Below, piece after piece: positions 51,601 to 63,440 of a DNA stretch of 64,000 nt; position 1 is the stretch's first letter, and the number at the start of each line of letters is the position of its first letter. The stretch comes from Cladopsammia gracilis (lineage: Eukaryota > Cnidaria > Anthozoa > Scleractinia > Dendrophylliidae), in the NCBI GenBank assembly GCA_022457155.1, contig JAJGOT010001014.1, positions 40,362 through 104,361 on the forward strand, in the 5' to 3' direction. The notes below the pieces were generated by a model that saw only the letters and a program-made list of their open reading frames with translations, ran no database searches and was not told the origin of the DNA. The position numbers and the translations under genes are program-made.

Positions 51601-51840
51601 GAGAAAATGTTGTTTTGTGAGCTATTGTGGCCAGAATTTGTGCAGTCTAAATGTACTGTGCAGACGGTCGCGTTTATATATGCTTACTGTTTTTGAGAAT
51701 TGCTAAAATTGAAAAATAGTCTGGTCGTCAATCTTAATTTTAATTTTTCTTGTGCTTCCGACCTTTCACCTAAGTTAAGCTTATCATTATCGTTTCTGTT
51801 CAGAGAGCTCCGCTGTTAGGCTAAGCCTATCTATATATAT
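48676..51840 (+). mobile_element. LINE (Tx1/L1-like) copy 2, decayed
   Basis: This is a second copy of the same LINE family: a 5' region with a CCAGGCCGAAGGCCTGG palindrome, an endonuclease portion (LNIRGFGNEAKQRSVFDF, FICLQETLATS) and a linker (LEEGEKPTKFFF). RT-start pieces follow, then an RT fragment around 50700-50820 (a GRFLRIY-like then EKAFDRVE motif). Many frameshifts are present. From 51371 it continues into family R. Confidence 0.75.
48748..49284 (+). pseudogene. LINE 5' ORF/endonuclease N-terminal fragment
   Basis: The 178-residue frame runs from the GC-rich 5' region into the endonuclease start: FRAKFTSLNIRGFGNEAKQR, FICLQETLATSQNAMWRG. It ends at a stop soon after the first catalytic Glu. 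A proline/lysine-rich leader precedes the endonuclease. Confidence 0.6.
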
Positions 51841-51886
51841 TAATGGTAATAGGACTGAGTGGAGTCCAATTCGGTCTGTAATCATA

Positions 51887-53157
51887 GCGGAGCACTTGCC
51901 AGGCCGAAGGCCTGGCTGCGCAGCCCCATACTCATAGAACCAGAACCTATGCCCTTCATTTTTCATGGTCATGGCTAGCGGAATGTTCCGCGGGCGCGCG
52001 TGTGCCCTCCGTCCGCGTGTGCCCTCCGTCCGCTGTCGCACAGGACCGGACTACTGCGCAGGACTAGCTCGCGGGCGCGTATGACGTCGTAAAACATGCG
52101 CATACGACGTCATGTTGAAACCAAAGCGAGGCTTTGTTTTTCGCGCGGTTACACGGCCGAATGTCACGTCAGCTAGAAAAACACTTTGATGTTTTGCTGT
52201 GAATTTACTAAGCGGAGAAAACCGTTTAAATTAAAGGCGTTATTTCCCTGAATATTTCGCGGTTTGCTACTCAAGACAAGGATACTAATTAAGGGATACT
52301 CAGAAGCCGCTTTAGTGGAAAAAGACGAGCTTTCATGGATAAAATCTTGCTTCGAGGAACTTCATGTATTACGTTTTTATCAAATGCGGGAGATGTTTGT
52401 TTTGTACGGATTTCAGAACCAGAAGCGGAGATTTGAATTTCCAAGCAAGCGAGGGACATAAAGGTAAAACAGATTACAGTTTTCGATGAGAATTTATGTT
52501 GATATCAATCTGTGTGTGACTTTTTATTGGTGTTATTGTTAGTTTTGGAGAATTGATTTTAAAACGTGCTTAAATTCAGTTGTATCGATCTCTTGAATTT
52601 CATCGAAGAAAGCTTGAACTCGATGAGCTATAATTAAATGGTACGCGTTTTGCTTTTAAACGTAAACTAATGGAGATTTGAATAAATTTTTTCGAAAGAA
52701 GATTGTGTTGTCCATTTTTATGTGTTTGTTCATTCATTAGATAGTTTGAAAAGCGATTTTATGTAAACAAAACAAGACTTTGATTTTATAGTACAGTTCT
52801 ATCTTCACTCGCATCCCCATATGCAAATATGTTTGTGTATTTTTGCAATTTTTGATTTTCAAATCAGTTTCTCGGGCAATTTTTGACAAACAAAAACTGT
52901 ATTTTATTCGGAAACTAGTGGTACTAGTTATTCTAGAAAGAGAAAAGTTGTTTTTGTGAACTTTTGTATGGTCTATAAAAATGTACTGTGCAGACGGTCG
53001 CGTAATACTGTTTTTGAGAATTGCTAAAATTGAAAATAGCCTGTTCGTCAATCTTAATTCTTGTGCTTCCAACCTTTCACCTTAGTTAAGTTTCACCTTA
53101 GTTAAGCTTGTTCAAAGTGCGACGCTGTTAGGCTTGGGCTATCTATATATATTATTT
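51887..53157 (+). mobile_element. LINE copy 3 (5' region joined to family R), internally deleted
   Basis: The start (GCGGAGCACTTGCC, palindromic CCAGGCCGAAGGCCTGG) equals that of copies 1 and 2. The endonuclease and RT are absent. From about 52640 it matches family R and ends in GGCTATCTATATATATTA. A non-autonomous derivative carrying both ends of the LINE is a reasonable reading. Confidence 0.55.
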
Positions 53158-53245
53158 TTCATTTCTAAATGAGCATACATGATTTCTGTATCTTAATTTA
53201 AACGCTGTGTCACAAAGTCCGACTTATGTCTCTTTGTGACATACG

Positions 53246-53650
53246 TGACGTATGTCACAAAGAGACGTCATTTACAACATCAAATGGCGTAAGATTAAAC
53301 AAGCAAGATCGTATTCAAATGTAAACAAGCGTTGTAATTTATGTTTATGGGAAAAATATTTCATCATATGCAGACCCGAAATGTCAACACTGAACAATAG
53401 AAGCGAACTCCTATCTACTTGTAGACATTCTAAGAAATTCCTGTTGAAAACTGTATTCGTTTAGTTAACCAATCATATCTCCGCACGTCACGCCATTAGG
53501 TATTGTTCTGTAATTTCAAATTTTGTATGTATTCTATGTATCCGTTATTGTAGGCAGTTGCCTGATGATTGCTTCGTAAGAAGCATGAAACTCTGAGTAG
53601 CAGTGAATAAATGTCTTCGACCAAGTAATCCATCTCTACAAATCTACATA
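53246..53650 (+). pseudogene. Penelope-like element 3' fragment with GIY-YIG endonuclease C-terminus
   Basis: This is the plus-strand counterpart of 44703-45123. [20 protein letters not shown] and [18 protein letters not shown] are followed by the same 3' UTR with CCTGATGATTGCTTCGTAAG. It is 5'-truncated at the TGACGTATGTCACAAAGAGA junction and followed 60 bp later by a (TA)n tract. Confidence 0.75.
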
Positions 53651-53711
53651 TCGCTCTAGTTTATCTATTGAGCACTTTTATAGCTGATGAAGTCTTCAAT
53701 TCATTATTTTA

Positions 53712-53862
<151 letters not shown>

Positions 53863-54352
53863 CTTCACATGTCAAGCATTTAATGTACATAGACGTTTCA
53901 ACCGTTCGGGCGCCTTCTGATAAAAATTAAAAATACTTCAATACTTGGAATATTTTTTTTTTAAAAAAAAGGTCTTATATAGCGGGCAAGTTTGTAAACA
54001 ACAGCGATCGACTCAGCTCGACTTCGTTTGAAAATTTGGTGTGCTGATAGAAGGGACTATAAAAAGCCACATCAACTACAGGTAATGATGATTTAACCAT
54101 TTATTGTATACTTTAGCTGTGAATTTTTGTAAGACATACTGTCCTCGCTGCAGTTCGTTCAGATGTTTCGCTGCTATGTTTAGGTAGCCATGTGTTTGTT
54201 CATTTTGTCTTGATTCTGAATTGAACTTGTTAAGACATGAAACACCTGTAACAAAACATTCTATGCCATTTTACTGTGTTTTAATTTGTGTAGTCTCATC
54301 TCTGTCCAGTTCTTTACGTAGACGGAAGCTCTTCGTAGAAACTCTCAAATTG
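53863..54352. other. Non-coding dispersed repeat
   Basis: The part at about 54045-54285 is a diverged copy of 10420-10650 (GGGACTATAAAAAGCCACATC, then a CTACAGGTAATG splice-like motif). No gene is identified. Confidence 0.4.
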
Positions 54353-54587
54353 GGGTGACCCAAAAAAACTGACCCCGGTCCATGGACCCCCTGTACGGAC
54401 CAGGTCCACGGACTGCTTACAGACCGGTCCACGGACTGCTTACAGACCGGTCCACGGACCACCCCTAACAGACCCCCTCTACGGACCACCCCCCAAAAGA
54501 GACAACACTTATAAATAAGCTGAAAGTGTTGACTTACCGGTTGTTAGGATAGTTCACTCGTGTCGGCGACCGTTATGCTTCGTAGAT

Positions 54588-54851
54588 TTAACAAGATTTA
54601 ACAGACTCGAGGTCAAACTTGGGTGCAAATTCATTACACATTGCCATTTCCTTCGCCGTGGCAAGGTATGGAGGAAGACCGGAGTGCCTTGACAATGACC
54701 GATAACTATTTTCTATTTGTGCCTTCTTTCCCTCTACCATTTTTTTCAGCCCAATCTCTCGCGGGTTTATAAACTTGTCCCAGGCTTCACAAATTAGAGT
54801 ACCAAATTGGTCAGCGGAATTACAAATATTAACAAGCCTGGTAAATACCAT
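54588..54851 (-). pseudogene. ORF in the foldback arm, unknown
   Basis: The minus strand is open for 87 residues (AWDKFINPREIGLKKMVEGK, AQIENSYRSLSRHSGLPPYL). The other arm (about 55393-55620, plus strand) carries the same sequence with a frameshift near its end. Retention of a similar protein sequence in both arms may reflect recent duplication instead of selection. I do not recognise the family. Confidence 0.35.
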
Positions 54852-55178
54852 ATTTCCTCGAATAATAGCCGGGGGCGATTTTTTTTTTTCGCACCAAAAG
54901 GGGCCGATTATTCGAGGGAAAGCGATTATTCGAGGGAGGCGATTATTTCAAATATTGCTCACTGGAAGTCGTGCCCCTAAATATTTGGTTTTATTATCCC
55001 ATTAAATCAAAAAATAATCACATCAAATAAACTGAACATGGCTTTTTAAGTGTTTCATAGAAAAAACTGTAACAAAACTTATGCTTTTGTAACTATTTTA
55101 TTTGAAGTGTCCGTAGATACCACTTCATACTCTTCAGTTATTTGTAATAGCTCTGATGAAATTCTTTGTTTAGTTTCA

Positions 55179-55233
55179 GGGGGTGGTGGTGCAGGGGGGT
55201 GGGGGGGGGGCTGGTGGTGGGTGTGGTGGGGGA
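55179..55233 (+). other. G-rich tract, G-quadruplex candidate
   Basis: There are at least five runs of three or more G within 55 bp (GGGGGTGG, GGGGGGTGGGGGGGGGG, GGTGGGTGTGGTGGGGG) in the centre of the foldback element. Confidence 0.6.
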
Positions 55234-55806
55234 AGCACTTTCAAAATATCTTGCACTACTATTTGAGAAGAACAGAAGGAATTGTTCCATGGTACAACAC
55301 AAACAACAAATGAATAAAAGTGATTACAACATTTCTTACCGGTTATTCATGGCTGCCATGAGACAAGAGAGAGTGAGGTGTTGTATTTTGTGAAGCCTGG
55401 GACGAGTTCATAAACCCGCGAGAGATTGGCCCGAAAAAATGGCGGAGGGAAAGAAAGCACAAATAGAAAATAGTTATCTGTCATTTTCAAGGCACTCCGG
55501 TCTTCCCCCATACATTGCCATGGCGAGGGAAATATGGCAATGTGTAATGAATTTGCACCCAAGTTTGACCTCGAGTCTGTTAAATCTGGTTAAATCTACG
55601 AAGCATAACAGTCGCCGACACGAGTGAACTATCCTAACAACCGGTAAGTCAACACTTTCAGCTTATTTATAAGTGTTGTCTCTTTTGGGGGGTGGCCCGT
55701 AGAGGGGGTCCGTAGGGGTGGTCCATGGACCGGTCCGTAAGCAGACCGTGGCTCTGGTCCATACAGGGGGTCCACAGACCGGGGGTCAGTTTATTCGGGT
55801 CACCCT

Positions 55807-56374
55807 TCAAATTGTGTACGCTTATTAATCTGAGTTAGATTGGCAAAATTTTTCGGTATTTGCAGCTTGTTGTGTCAGAAATGGCACAAGGTAAAATTTA
55901 ATTGTAAGCCTTTTTACTTAAAAAAAGGTTGTATCTCTCAATGAATTTTTTCTGGAAATTGTGATTTGTTATCAATGTGTTGAATTATAAAACAGACTTT
56001 ATAGTGCTCAAGCTTGCACAATATTGCCTGATTTTAGCAAACTTGGCCTTAACGGCCTCGTCGGCTAAGTATCCGGCAATATAGCATTTCAATTTTGCAC
56101 TATAACTGTTAAATATTTACCAAAGCAAATTCCAAGACAGTGAAGGTATATTAAAATAATTCAGCCGATCCTGTATATAATTGGGAGTTCAGAAAGTGTC
56201 CCCTTAAATACAGGTGGTGGCTCGATATAGGTATAATACACTGTCAGATAGCAAATAAAACTCGGATTTTGTAAACTGGCTGAATTACGTATATACAGGT
56301 TCAACTGACACACCATGTAATTTTTAATAATAAGGTTAATTATATTTGTTGAATATTCATCTACATTTATTTCG
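55807..56374. other. Non-coding, nothing recognised
   Basis: AT-rich sequence with no frame or repeat I can assign. Confidence 0.3.
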
Positions 56375-56935
56375 TCATGCTAACATACTGTACCTTCCAC
56401 AAATCCAGAACATGGTAAGTATTGAGATTGGAGTGGAGATTTCTTGCACCTCAAAGCACAGAAAAGCTTTCGGCATGTGCATCTCATTACAAGGGCGAAG
56501 GGCTGCCGTTTCGTGGCACCAAACAGAGGAACTAATGGGAAAGTACGAGTCATCGATTGCTGCATCAACAACACGATCTCTAACCTCACTCCACTTTATT
56601 TCTTCCTGCCTTCGGCGATTTTCGTGAGCAGTCACCGAATGCTGCAGAAAATCAGCAGTTTCGCCAACATCCTCCACATGACAGTCGTGCATGCAGCGAT
56701 TCTGTAGCTGATCAGCCGCATCTAAGTGGCGCAGTCTTACGACAATGAAATATCTTATCCTCTCGATCCTCTTCTGTCAATAAACGTCGCTTTAAAAGAT
56801 TCAGGCTTTAAACGCTTCATGACCGGGAAAATAATAAACAATAAAGCGAAAAGCGAATCCAAAATATTAAAAACACTGAGAAGCTTCGTCCGCCATTACG
56901 GTTTTAGTTTGGCCACATTCTATTCTGAACGATGA
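56375..56935 (-). pseudogene. Coding-like minus-strand remnant, possibly KDZ transposase N-terminus
   Basis: The minus strand is open over 56692-56375 (CMHDCHVEDVGETADFLQHS, WSEVRDRVVDAAIDD, SSSVWCHETAALRPC). W..R..V plus Cys-rich pieces recall the N-terminal region of KDZ transposases, but the evidence is weak. Upstream, in another frame, there is more coding-like sequence to about 56935. I treat it as a decayed gene. Confidence 0.3.
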
Positions 56936-57067
56936 TTGGTCTGAATAATAATAATGGCAGCCATTGTCATGTGAGCTGGCACAGATGATCATTTAACCTG
57001 GGTGGAACCCGTAATTCTAAATGTAGAAGATATGGGTTTAACCCATTTAGAATCCGAGATACGGGTG

Positions 57068-57372
57068 GATTCAGTGGCATGATTTTCTGTTAATGTTGGA
57101 AGGCCAACTCTTACACTTGCCCGCGCCGAAATCGCAATTATGCCAAGGACATTGTATTCAACACAGACACACCAATTTTCGCCACGGGTAAGAACCCAAT
57201 AATTCTTGTGAAGAATGCCACCATAGATGACAAGGAAACTGAGATGATGTCCGTTCGGTGGAACGTAATAATATTCCACTCACAGATTCCACACGGAAAG
57301 CAAAAGCAAATCCCTCCATGTGCAAAATGCTTTGCATGTCTTATTCTCGGTGACGAAAATAGGCAGAATTAA
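57068..57372 (+). pseudogene. SF3-helicase-like ORF, 3' fragment (first, partial unit)
   Basis: This is the 3' third of the ORF described at 58773, beginning at the WHDFLLMLEG segment, followed by the same frame change and the PPCAKCFACLILG tail in the other frame. Confidence 0.6.
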
Positions 57373-57388
57373 AAGAAATATCACTGTT

Positions 57389-57478
57389 AGGAACGAGTAA
57401 CCACGAGTAACCATTAATTATATAAACATGATATATATTATTTACCCAATTAGTGGTTACTCGTGGTTACTCGTTAGG
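57389..57478. repeat. CGAGTAACC inverted repeat with doubled arm motif
   Basis: Each arm contains CGAGTAACCACGAGTAACC (two CGAGTAACC direct copies) and continues into ATTAATTAT / CCCAATTAGT around an AT-rich loop. Equivalent hairpins occur at about 59397-59484 and 61405-61492, and the left arm alone at 63413-63432. Confidence 0.85.
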
Positions 57479-57748
57479 TTTTGCGAAATGGAAGTTGTTA
57501 TCAGTATTTAATCGAGATTTCTAATACGAAAACCATAAACTGTTGCAATGTGGTCGATTTATTTTCCAGTTTGTTATCATTCTACACGGAAAAGAGAAGG
57601 AAAGTTCATGTGACAAACAGTTACAATTATTTAAGGAGCGTATGACACGCTTCAAATGTCAGGCAATATATATTTTGTAAACATTGATTATTTTTAAGTT
57701 AAGAATGATAATTCACACATTGTACAATGTTTAGAAGTTGTTAATATT

Positions 57749-58016
57749 TTGTACGAGCGCCATTTTTTTCAATGATTAAATGCATTCTTTTCTGCATGCT
57801 TTCTATAGTACGGTCTATTAACTTCTTGTCCAGATTGTTAATTGTTGACTCAACGCTTGCTTGGAATCTTTCGACATTTCCTTCTTGACAATTCCATACA
57901 AAGATGCTCGAGAAACTTTACGTCGCTTCATTATGTCTTTTTTCTTCAATCCTTTCAATTGCATTAAACATTTGACGTACGCCCTTGTTTCAGGATCAAT
58001 TTTCCCTTAAAAACCA
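57749..58016 (-). pseudogene. Tc1/mariner-like transposase remnant (unit 1)
   Basis: The minus strand, with frame changes, reads LKGLKKKDIMKRRKVSRASL (helix-turn-helix-like N-terminus) and then NNLDKKLIDRTIESMQKRMH followed by a GARTKY end, the typical C-terminal peptide of Tc1-like transposases. The whole catalytic core is missing. Copies recur at about 59757-60024 and 61765-62032. Confidence 0.65.
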
Positions 58017-58772
58017 TTTTGTTTACGTTTCTTCCTGCGAACACTTCGTTTCGTTACGTCAGTAATACAATAAAAAGCCTGTTAATTAGCCAATTAAAGA
58101 CACCCCAATCACGCCATTACCATTTTATGTTTTATTTCTGTATTTATAACAATCATGGGCCGTTGGAATGTCTCACGAGATATGGTTTGCTTTATAAACT
58201 AACTTTTTGGTTTTCGACAATCGACGCCAAAAGTGTCGAGACATTTCGTTATTATAGGAGTCGTTTCCTATTGCTTTTATTGTTTCCGTCACAAATTTAC
58301 CCCCTCCCCCCAATCAATGTTGATACGCAGAGCTCAGGCCTTGTTGAAGGCTACAACATTGAACGGGGGAGGGGGAGCTTTGTAGCACCTAGTAATATGA
58401 ATAATAATGATGAATACCAAATTAATTATTCTATTATGCGACATGCTGAGACTGTCTCAACTACTTCTGTCGCCGATTGTCCGGGCATAAGATCTAGGTT
58501 TTTGAAACGTTAGCAAGAAGCAATATTTGTCAATTATATCTGAAATATTTATTTGATGGAGAAGTTAAAATGTGCAATAAATGATATCCGATTCAATTTA
58601 ATTACAACTTGTTTCATACTATTAAATGAATGTTTTAATTCATCCTCGCTAGAGACGCTTACATCAATTAACCGCTTTCTGGACATACTACGGGCGTAAA
58701 TTGGGCAGTTCACAGAGACTTTGATCTCGCAAATTTATTGTTAAACTTTTTCAAACTTAACGAACATTCACA

Positions 58773-59195
58773 ATGGATTTTATACGAGGTTACAATTCAG
58801 GATCGTCTTCTATAGATGAAAACCAAACACAGGAGTACCACTCGGTTAAATTTTTTTCACGGTCAGTTCGAAATCTGTTAGAGAAAGGGCGCGGAAAATA
58901 TCGCAATATGATGATTGTCGGGCCAGCAAAATGCGGGAAAACGTTTCTCTTTAACCCTCTAAATTCCATTTACAGCACATTTTCCATTCCTGCGTGTACT
59001 AGTTTTGCGTGCGTTGGCGCTGAGAAGGCTGAGTGCATTTTCTTGAACGATTTCAGATGGTCTCCTTCAATGATTCAGTGGCATGATTTTCTGTTAATGT
59101 TGGAAGGCCAACTCTTACACTTGCCCGCGCCGAAATCGCAATTATGCCAAGGACATTGTATTCAACACAGACACACCAATTTTCGCCACGGGTAA
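58773..59195 (+). pseudogene. SF3-helicase-like protein, frameshifted (unit 1)
   Basis: The 140-residue frame has MDFIRGYNSG, HSVKFFSRSVRNLLEKGRGK, Walker A VGPAKCGKTFLF (about residues 49-60), Walker B-like CIFLNDFRW (about 87-95) and WHDFLLMLEGQLLHLPAPKS (about 102-121). This arrangement resembles the superfamily 3 helicases of Rep/NS1 proteins and their cnidarian genomic relatives. After PAPKS the family sequence continues in another frame (DTDTPIFATGK-like, then MMSVRW and PPCAKCFACLILG) to about 59380. A frameshift near 59125-59140 therefore breaks it, shared by all units. Confidence 0.65.
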
Positions 59196-60780
59196 GAACC
59201 CAATAATTCTTGTGAAGAATGCCACCATAGATGACAAGGAAACTGAGATGATGTCCGTTCGGTGGAACGTAATAATATTCCACTCACAGATTCCACACGG
59301 AAAGCAAAAGCAAATCCCTCCATGTGCAAAATGCTTTGCATGTCTTATTCTCGGTGACGAAAATAGGCAGAATTAAAAGAAATATCACTGTTAGGAACGA
59401 GTAACCACGAGTAACCATTAATTATATAAACATGATATATATATTCTTTACCCAATTAGTGGTTACTCGTGGTTACTCGTTAGGTTTTGCGAAATGGAAG
59501 TTGTTATCAGTATTTAATCGAGATTTCTAATACGAAAACCATAAACTGTTGCAATGTGGTCGATTTATTTTCCAGTTTGTTATCATTCTACACGGAAAAG
59601 AGAAGGAAAGTTCATGTGTGACAAACAGTTACAATTATTTAAGGAGCGTATGACACGCTTCAAATGTCAGGCAATATATATTTTGTAAACATTGATTATT
59701 TTTAAGTTAAGAATGATAATTCACACATTGTACAATGTTTAGAAGTTGTTAATATTTTGTACGAGCGCCATTTTTTTCAATGATTAAATGCATTCTTTTC
59801 TGCATGCTTTCTATAGTACGGTCTATTAACTTCTTGTCCAGATTGTTAATTGTTGACTCAACGCTTGCTTGGAATCTTTCGACATTTCCTTCTTGACAAT
59901 TCCATACAAAGATGCTCGAGAAACTTTACGTCGCTTCATTATGTCTTTTTTCTTCAATCCTTTCAATTGCATTAAACATTTGACGTACGCCCTTGTTTCA
60001 GGATCAATTTTCCCTTAAAAACCATTTTGTTTACGTTTCTTCCTGCGAACACTTCGTTTCGTTACGTCAGTAATACAATAAAAAGCCTGTTAATTAGCCA
60101 ATTAAAGACACCCCAATCACGCCATTACCATTTTATGTTTTATTTCTGTATTTATAACAATCATGGGCCGTTGGAATGTCTCACGAGATATGGTTTGCTT
60201 TATAAACTAACTTTTTGGTTTTCGACAATCGACGCCAAAAGTGTCGAGACATTTCGTTATTATAGGAGTCGTTTCCTATTGCTTTTATTGTTTCCGTCAC
60301 AAATTTACCCCCTCCCCCCAATCAATGTTGATACGCAGAGCTCAGGCCTTGTTGAAGGCTACAACATTGAACGGGGGAGGGGGAGCTTTGTAGCACCTAG
60401 TAATATGAATAATAATGATGAATACCAAATTAATTATTCTATTATGCGACATGCTGAGACTGTCTCAACTACTTCTGTCGCCGATTGTCCGGGCATAAGA
60501 TCTAGGTTTTTGAAACGTTAGCAAGAAGCAATATTTGTCAATTATATCTGAAATATTTATTTGATGGAGAAGTTAAAATGTGCAATAAATGATATCCGAT
60601 TCAATTTAATTACAACTTGTTTCATACTATTAAATGAATGTTTTAATTCATCCTCGCTAGAGACGCTTACATCAATTAACCGCTTTCTGGACATACTACG
60701 GGCGTAAATTGGGCAGTTCACAGAGACTTTGATCTCGCAAATTTATTGTTAAACTTTTTCAAACTTAACGAACATTCACA

Positions 60781-61203
60781 ATGGATTTTATACGAGGTTA
60801 CAATTCAGGATCGTCTTCTATAGATGAAAACCAAACACAGGAGTACCACTCGGTTAAATTTTTTTCACGGTCAGTTCGAAATCTGTTAGAGAAAGGGCGC
60901 GGAAAATATCGCAATATGATGATTGTCGGGCCAGCAAAATGCGGGAAAACGTTTCTCTTTAACCCTCTAAATTCCATTTACAGCACATTTTCCATTCCTG
61001 CGTGTACTAGTTTTGCGTGCGTTGGCGCTGAGAAGGCTGAGTGCATTTTCTTGAACGATTTCAGATGGTCTCCTTCAATGATTCAGTGGCATGATTTTCT
61101 GTTAATGTTGGAAGGCCAACTCTTACACTTGCCCGCGCCGAAATCGCAATTATGCCAAGGACATTGTATTCAACACAGACACACCAATTTTCGCCACGGG
61201 TAA
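60781..61203 (+). pseudogene. SF3-helicase-like protein, frameshifted (unit 2)
   Basis: The protein is identical to that of the 58773 copy, including the frameshift after the PAPKS segment. Identity argues for very recent amplification or gene conversion. Confidence 0.65.
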
Positions 61204-62788
61204 GAACCCAATAATTCTTGTGAAGAATGCCACCATAGATGACAAGGAAACTGAGATGATGTCCGTTCGGTGGAACGTAATAATATTCCACTCACAGATT
61301 CCACACGGAAAGCAAAAGCAAATCCCTCCATGTGCAAAATGCTTTGCATGTCTTATTCTCGGTGACGAAAATAGGCAGAATTAAAAGAAATATCACTGTT
61401 AGGAACGAGTAACCACGAGTAACCATTAATTATATAAACATGATATATATATTATTTACCCAATTAGTGGTTACTCGTGGTTACTCGTTAGGTTTTGCGA
61501 AATGGAAGTTGTTATCGGTATTTAATCGAGATTTCTAATACGAAAACCATAAACTGTTGCAATGTGGTCGATTTATTTTCCAGTTTGTTATCATTCTACA
61601 CGGAAAAGAGAAGGAAAGTTCATGTGTGACAAACAGTTACAATTATTTAAGGAGCGTATGACACGCTTCAAATGTCAGGCAATATATATTTTGTAAACAT
61701 TGATTATTTTTAAGTTAAGAATGATAATTCACACATTGTACAATGTTTAGAAATTGATAATATTTTGTACGAGCGCCATTTTTTTCAATGATTAAATGCA
61801 TTCTTTTCTGCATGCTTTATATAGTACGGTCTATTAACTTCTTGTCCAGATTGTTAATTGTTGACTCAACGCTTGCTTGGAATCTTTCGACATTTCCTTC
61901 TTGACAATTCCATACAAAGATGCTCGAGAAACTTTACGTCGCTTCATTATGTCTTTTTTCTTCAATCCTTTCAATTGCATTAAACATTTGACGTACGCCC
62001 TTGTTTCAGGATCAATTTTCCCTTAAAAACCATTTTGTTTACGTTTCTTCCTGCGAACACTTCGTTTCGTTACGTCAGTAATACAATAAAAAGCCTGTTA
62101 ATTAGCCAATTAAAGACACCCCAATCACGCCATTACCATTTTATGTTTTATTTCTGTATTTATAACAATCATGGGCCGTTGGAATGTCTCACGAGATATG
62201 GTTTGCTTTATAAACTAACTTTTTGGTTTTCGACAATCGACGCCAAAAGTGTCGAGACATTTCGTTATTATAGGAGTCGTTTCCTATTGCTTTTATTGTT
62301 TCCGTCACAAATTTACCCCCTCCCCCCAATCAATGTTGATACGCAGAGCTCAGGCCTTGTTGAAGGCTACAACATTGAACGGGGGAGGGGGAGCTTTGTA
62401 GCACCTAGTAATATGAATAATAATGATGAATACCAAATTAATTATTCTATTATGCGACATGCTGAGACTGTCTCAACTACTTCTGTCGCCGATTGTCCGG
62501 GCATAAGATCTAGGTTTTTGAAACGTTAGCAAGAAGCAATATTTGTCAATTATATCTGAAATATTTATTTGATGGAGAAGTTAAAATGTGCAATAAATGA
62601 TATCCGATTCAATTTAATTACAACTTGTTTCATACTATTAAATGAATGTTTTAATTCATCCTCGCTAGAGACGCTTACATCAATTAACCGCTTTCTGGAC
62701 ATACTACGGGCGTAAATTGGGCAGTTCACAGAGACTTTGATCTCGCAAATTTATTGTTAAACTTTTTCAAACTTAACGAACATTCACA

Positions 62789-63211
62789 ATGGATTTTATA
62801 CGAGGTTACAATTCAGGATCGTCTTCTATAGATGAAAACCAAACACAGGAGTACCACTCGGTTAAATTTTTTTCACGGTCAGTTCGAAATCTGTTAGAGA
62901 AAGGGCGCGGAAAATATCGCAATATGATGATTGTCGGGCCAGCAAAATGCGGGAAAACGTTTCTCTTTAACCCTCTAAATTCCATTTACAGCACATTTTC
63001 CATTCCTGCGTGTACTAGTTTTGCGTGCGTTGGCGCTGAGAAGGCTGAGTGCATTTTCTTGAACGATTTCAGATGGTCTCCTTCAATGATTCAGTGGCAT
63101 GATTTTCTGTTAATGTTGGAAGGCCAACTCTTACACTTGCCCGCGCCGAAATCGCAATTATGCCAAGGACATTGTATTCAACACAGACACACCAATTTTC
63201 GCCACGGGTAA
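62789..63211 (+). pseudogene. SF3-helicase-like protein, frameshifted (unit 3)
   Basis: The protein is identical to those of the 58773 and 60781 copies, with the same frameshift. Its 3' flank runs to the array end at 63440. Confidence 0.65.
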
Positions 63212-63440
63212 GAACCCAATAATTCTTGTGAAGAATGCCACCATAGATGACAAGGAAACTGAGATGATGTCCGTTCGGTGGAACGTAATAATATTCCACT
63301 CACAGATTCCACACGGAAAGCAAAAGCAAATCCCTCCATGTGCAAAATGCTTTGCATGTCTTATTCTCGGTGACGAAAATAGGCAGAATTAAAAGAAATA
63401 TCACTGTTAGGAACGAGTAACCACGAGTAACCATTAATTA

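Larger units (their letters stand above)
54353..55806. mobile_element. Foldback element with arms of about 480 bp and captured ORF
   Basis: 54353-54845 and about 55390-55806 are inverted copies. Both ends read GGGTGACCC..GGGTCACCC and are followed inward by GGTCCACGGACC/GGTCCATGGACC satellite-like repeats. TCAAATTG flanks both sides (54345-54352 and 55808-55815), a candidate 8-bp target duplication. The 540-bp centre contains CGATTATTCGAGGGA repeats and a G-rich tract. Each arm carries a copy of the same short coding-like sequence. Confidence 0.7.
57068..63440 (+). repeat. Head-to-tail tandem array of 2.0-kb units (about 3.2 copies)
   Basis: Corresponding points recur with a period of 2008 bp (for example 58773, 60781, 62789); the first interval is 2004 because of two short indels. 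Copies are nearly identical. The array starts inside the helicase-like ORF (57068) and ends inside the CGAGTAACC hairpin (63440). Each unit has an SF3-helicase-like ORF, a CGAGTAACC inverted repeat, a Tc1-like remnant on the minus strand, and a CCCCCTCCCC/GGGGAGGGGG inverted repeat. Confidence 0.95.

Noticed and set aside
56989..57279. Minus-strand ORFs of 76-96 residues overlapping the helicase-like sequence (also at 59053, 61061, 63069)
   Set aside because: They are antisense shadows of the helicase-like sequence on the plus strand.
58019..58513. 164-residue ORF repeated three times (58019, 60027, 62035)
   Set aside because: It begins at TTG, overlaps the minus-strand Tc1 remnant and a C/G-run hairpin, and has no domain. 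Its repetition only reflects the tandem units.
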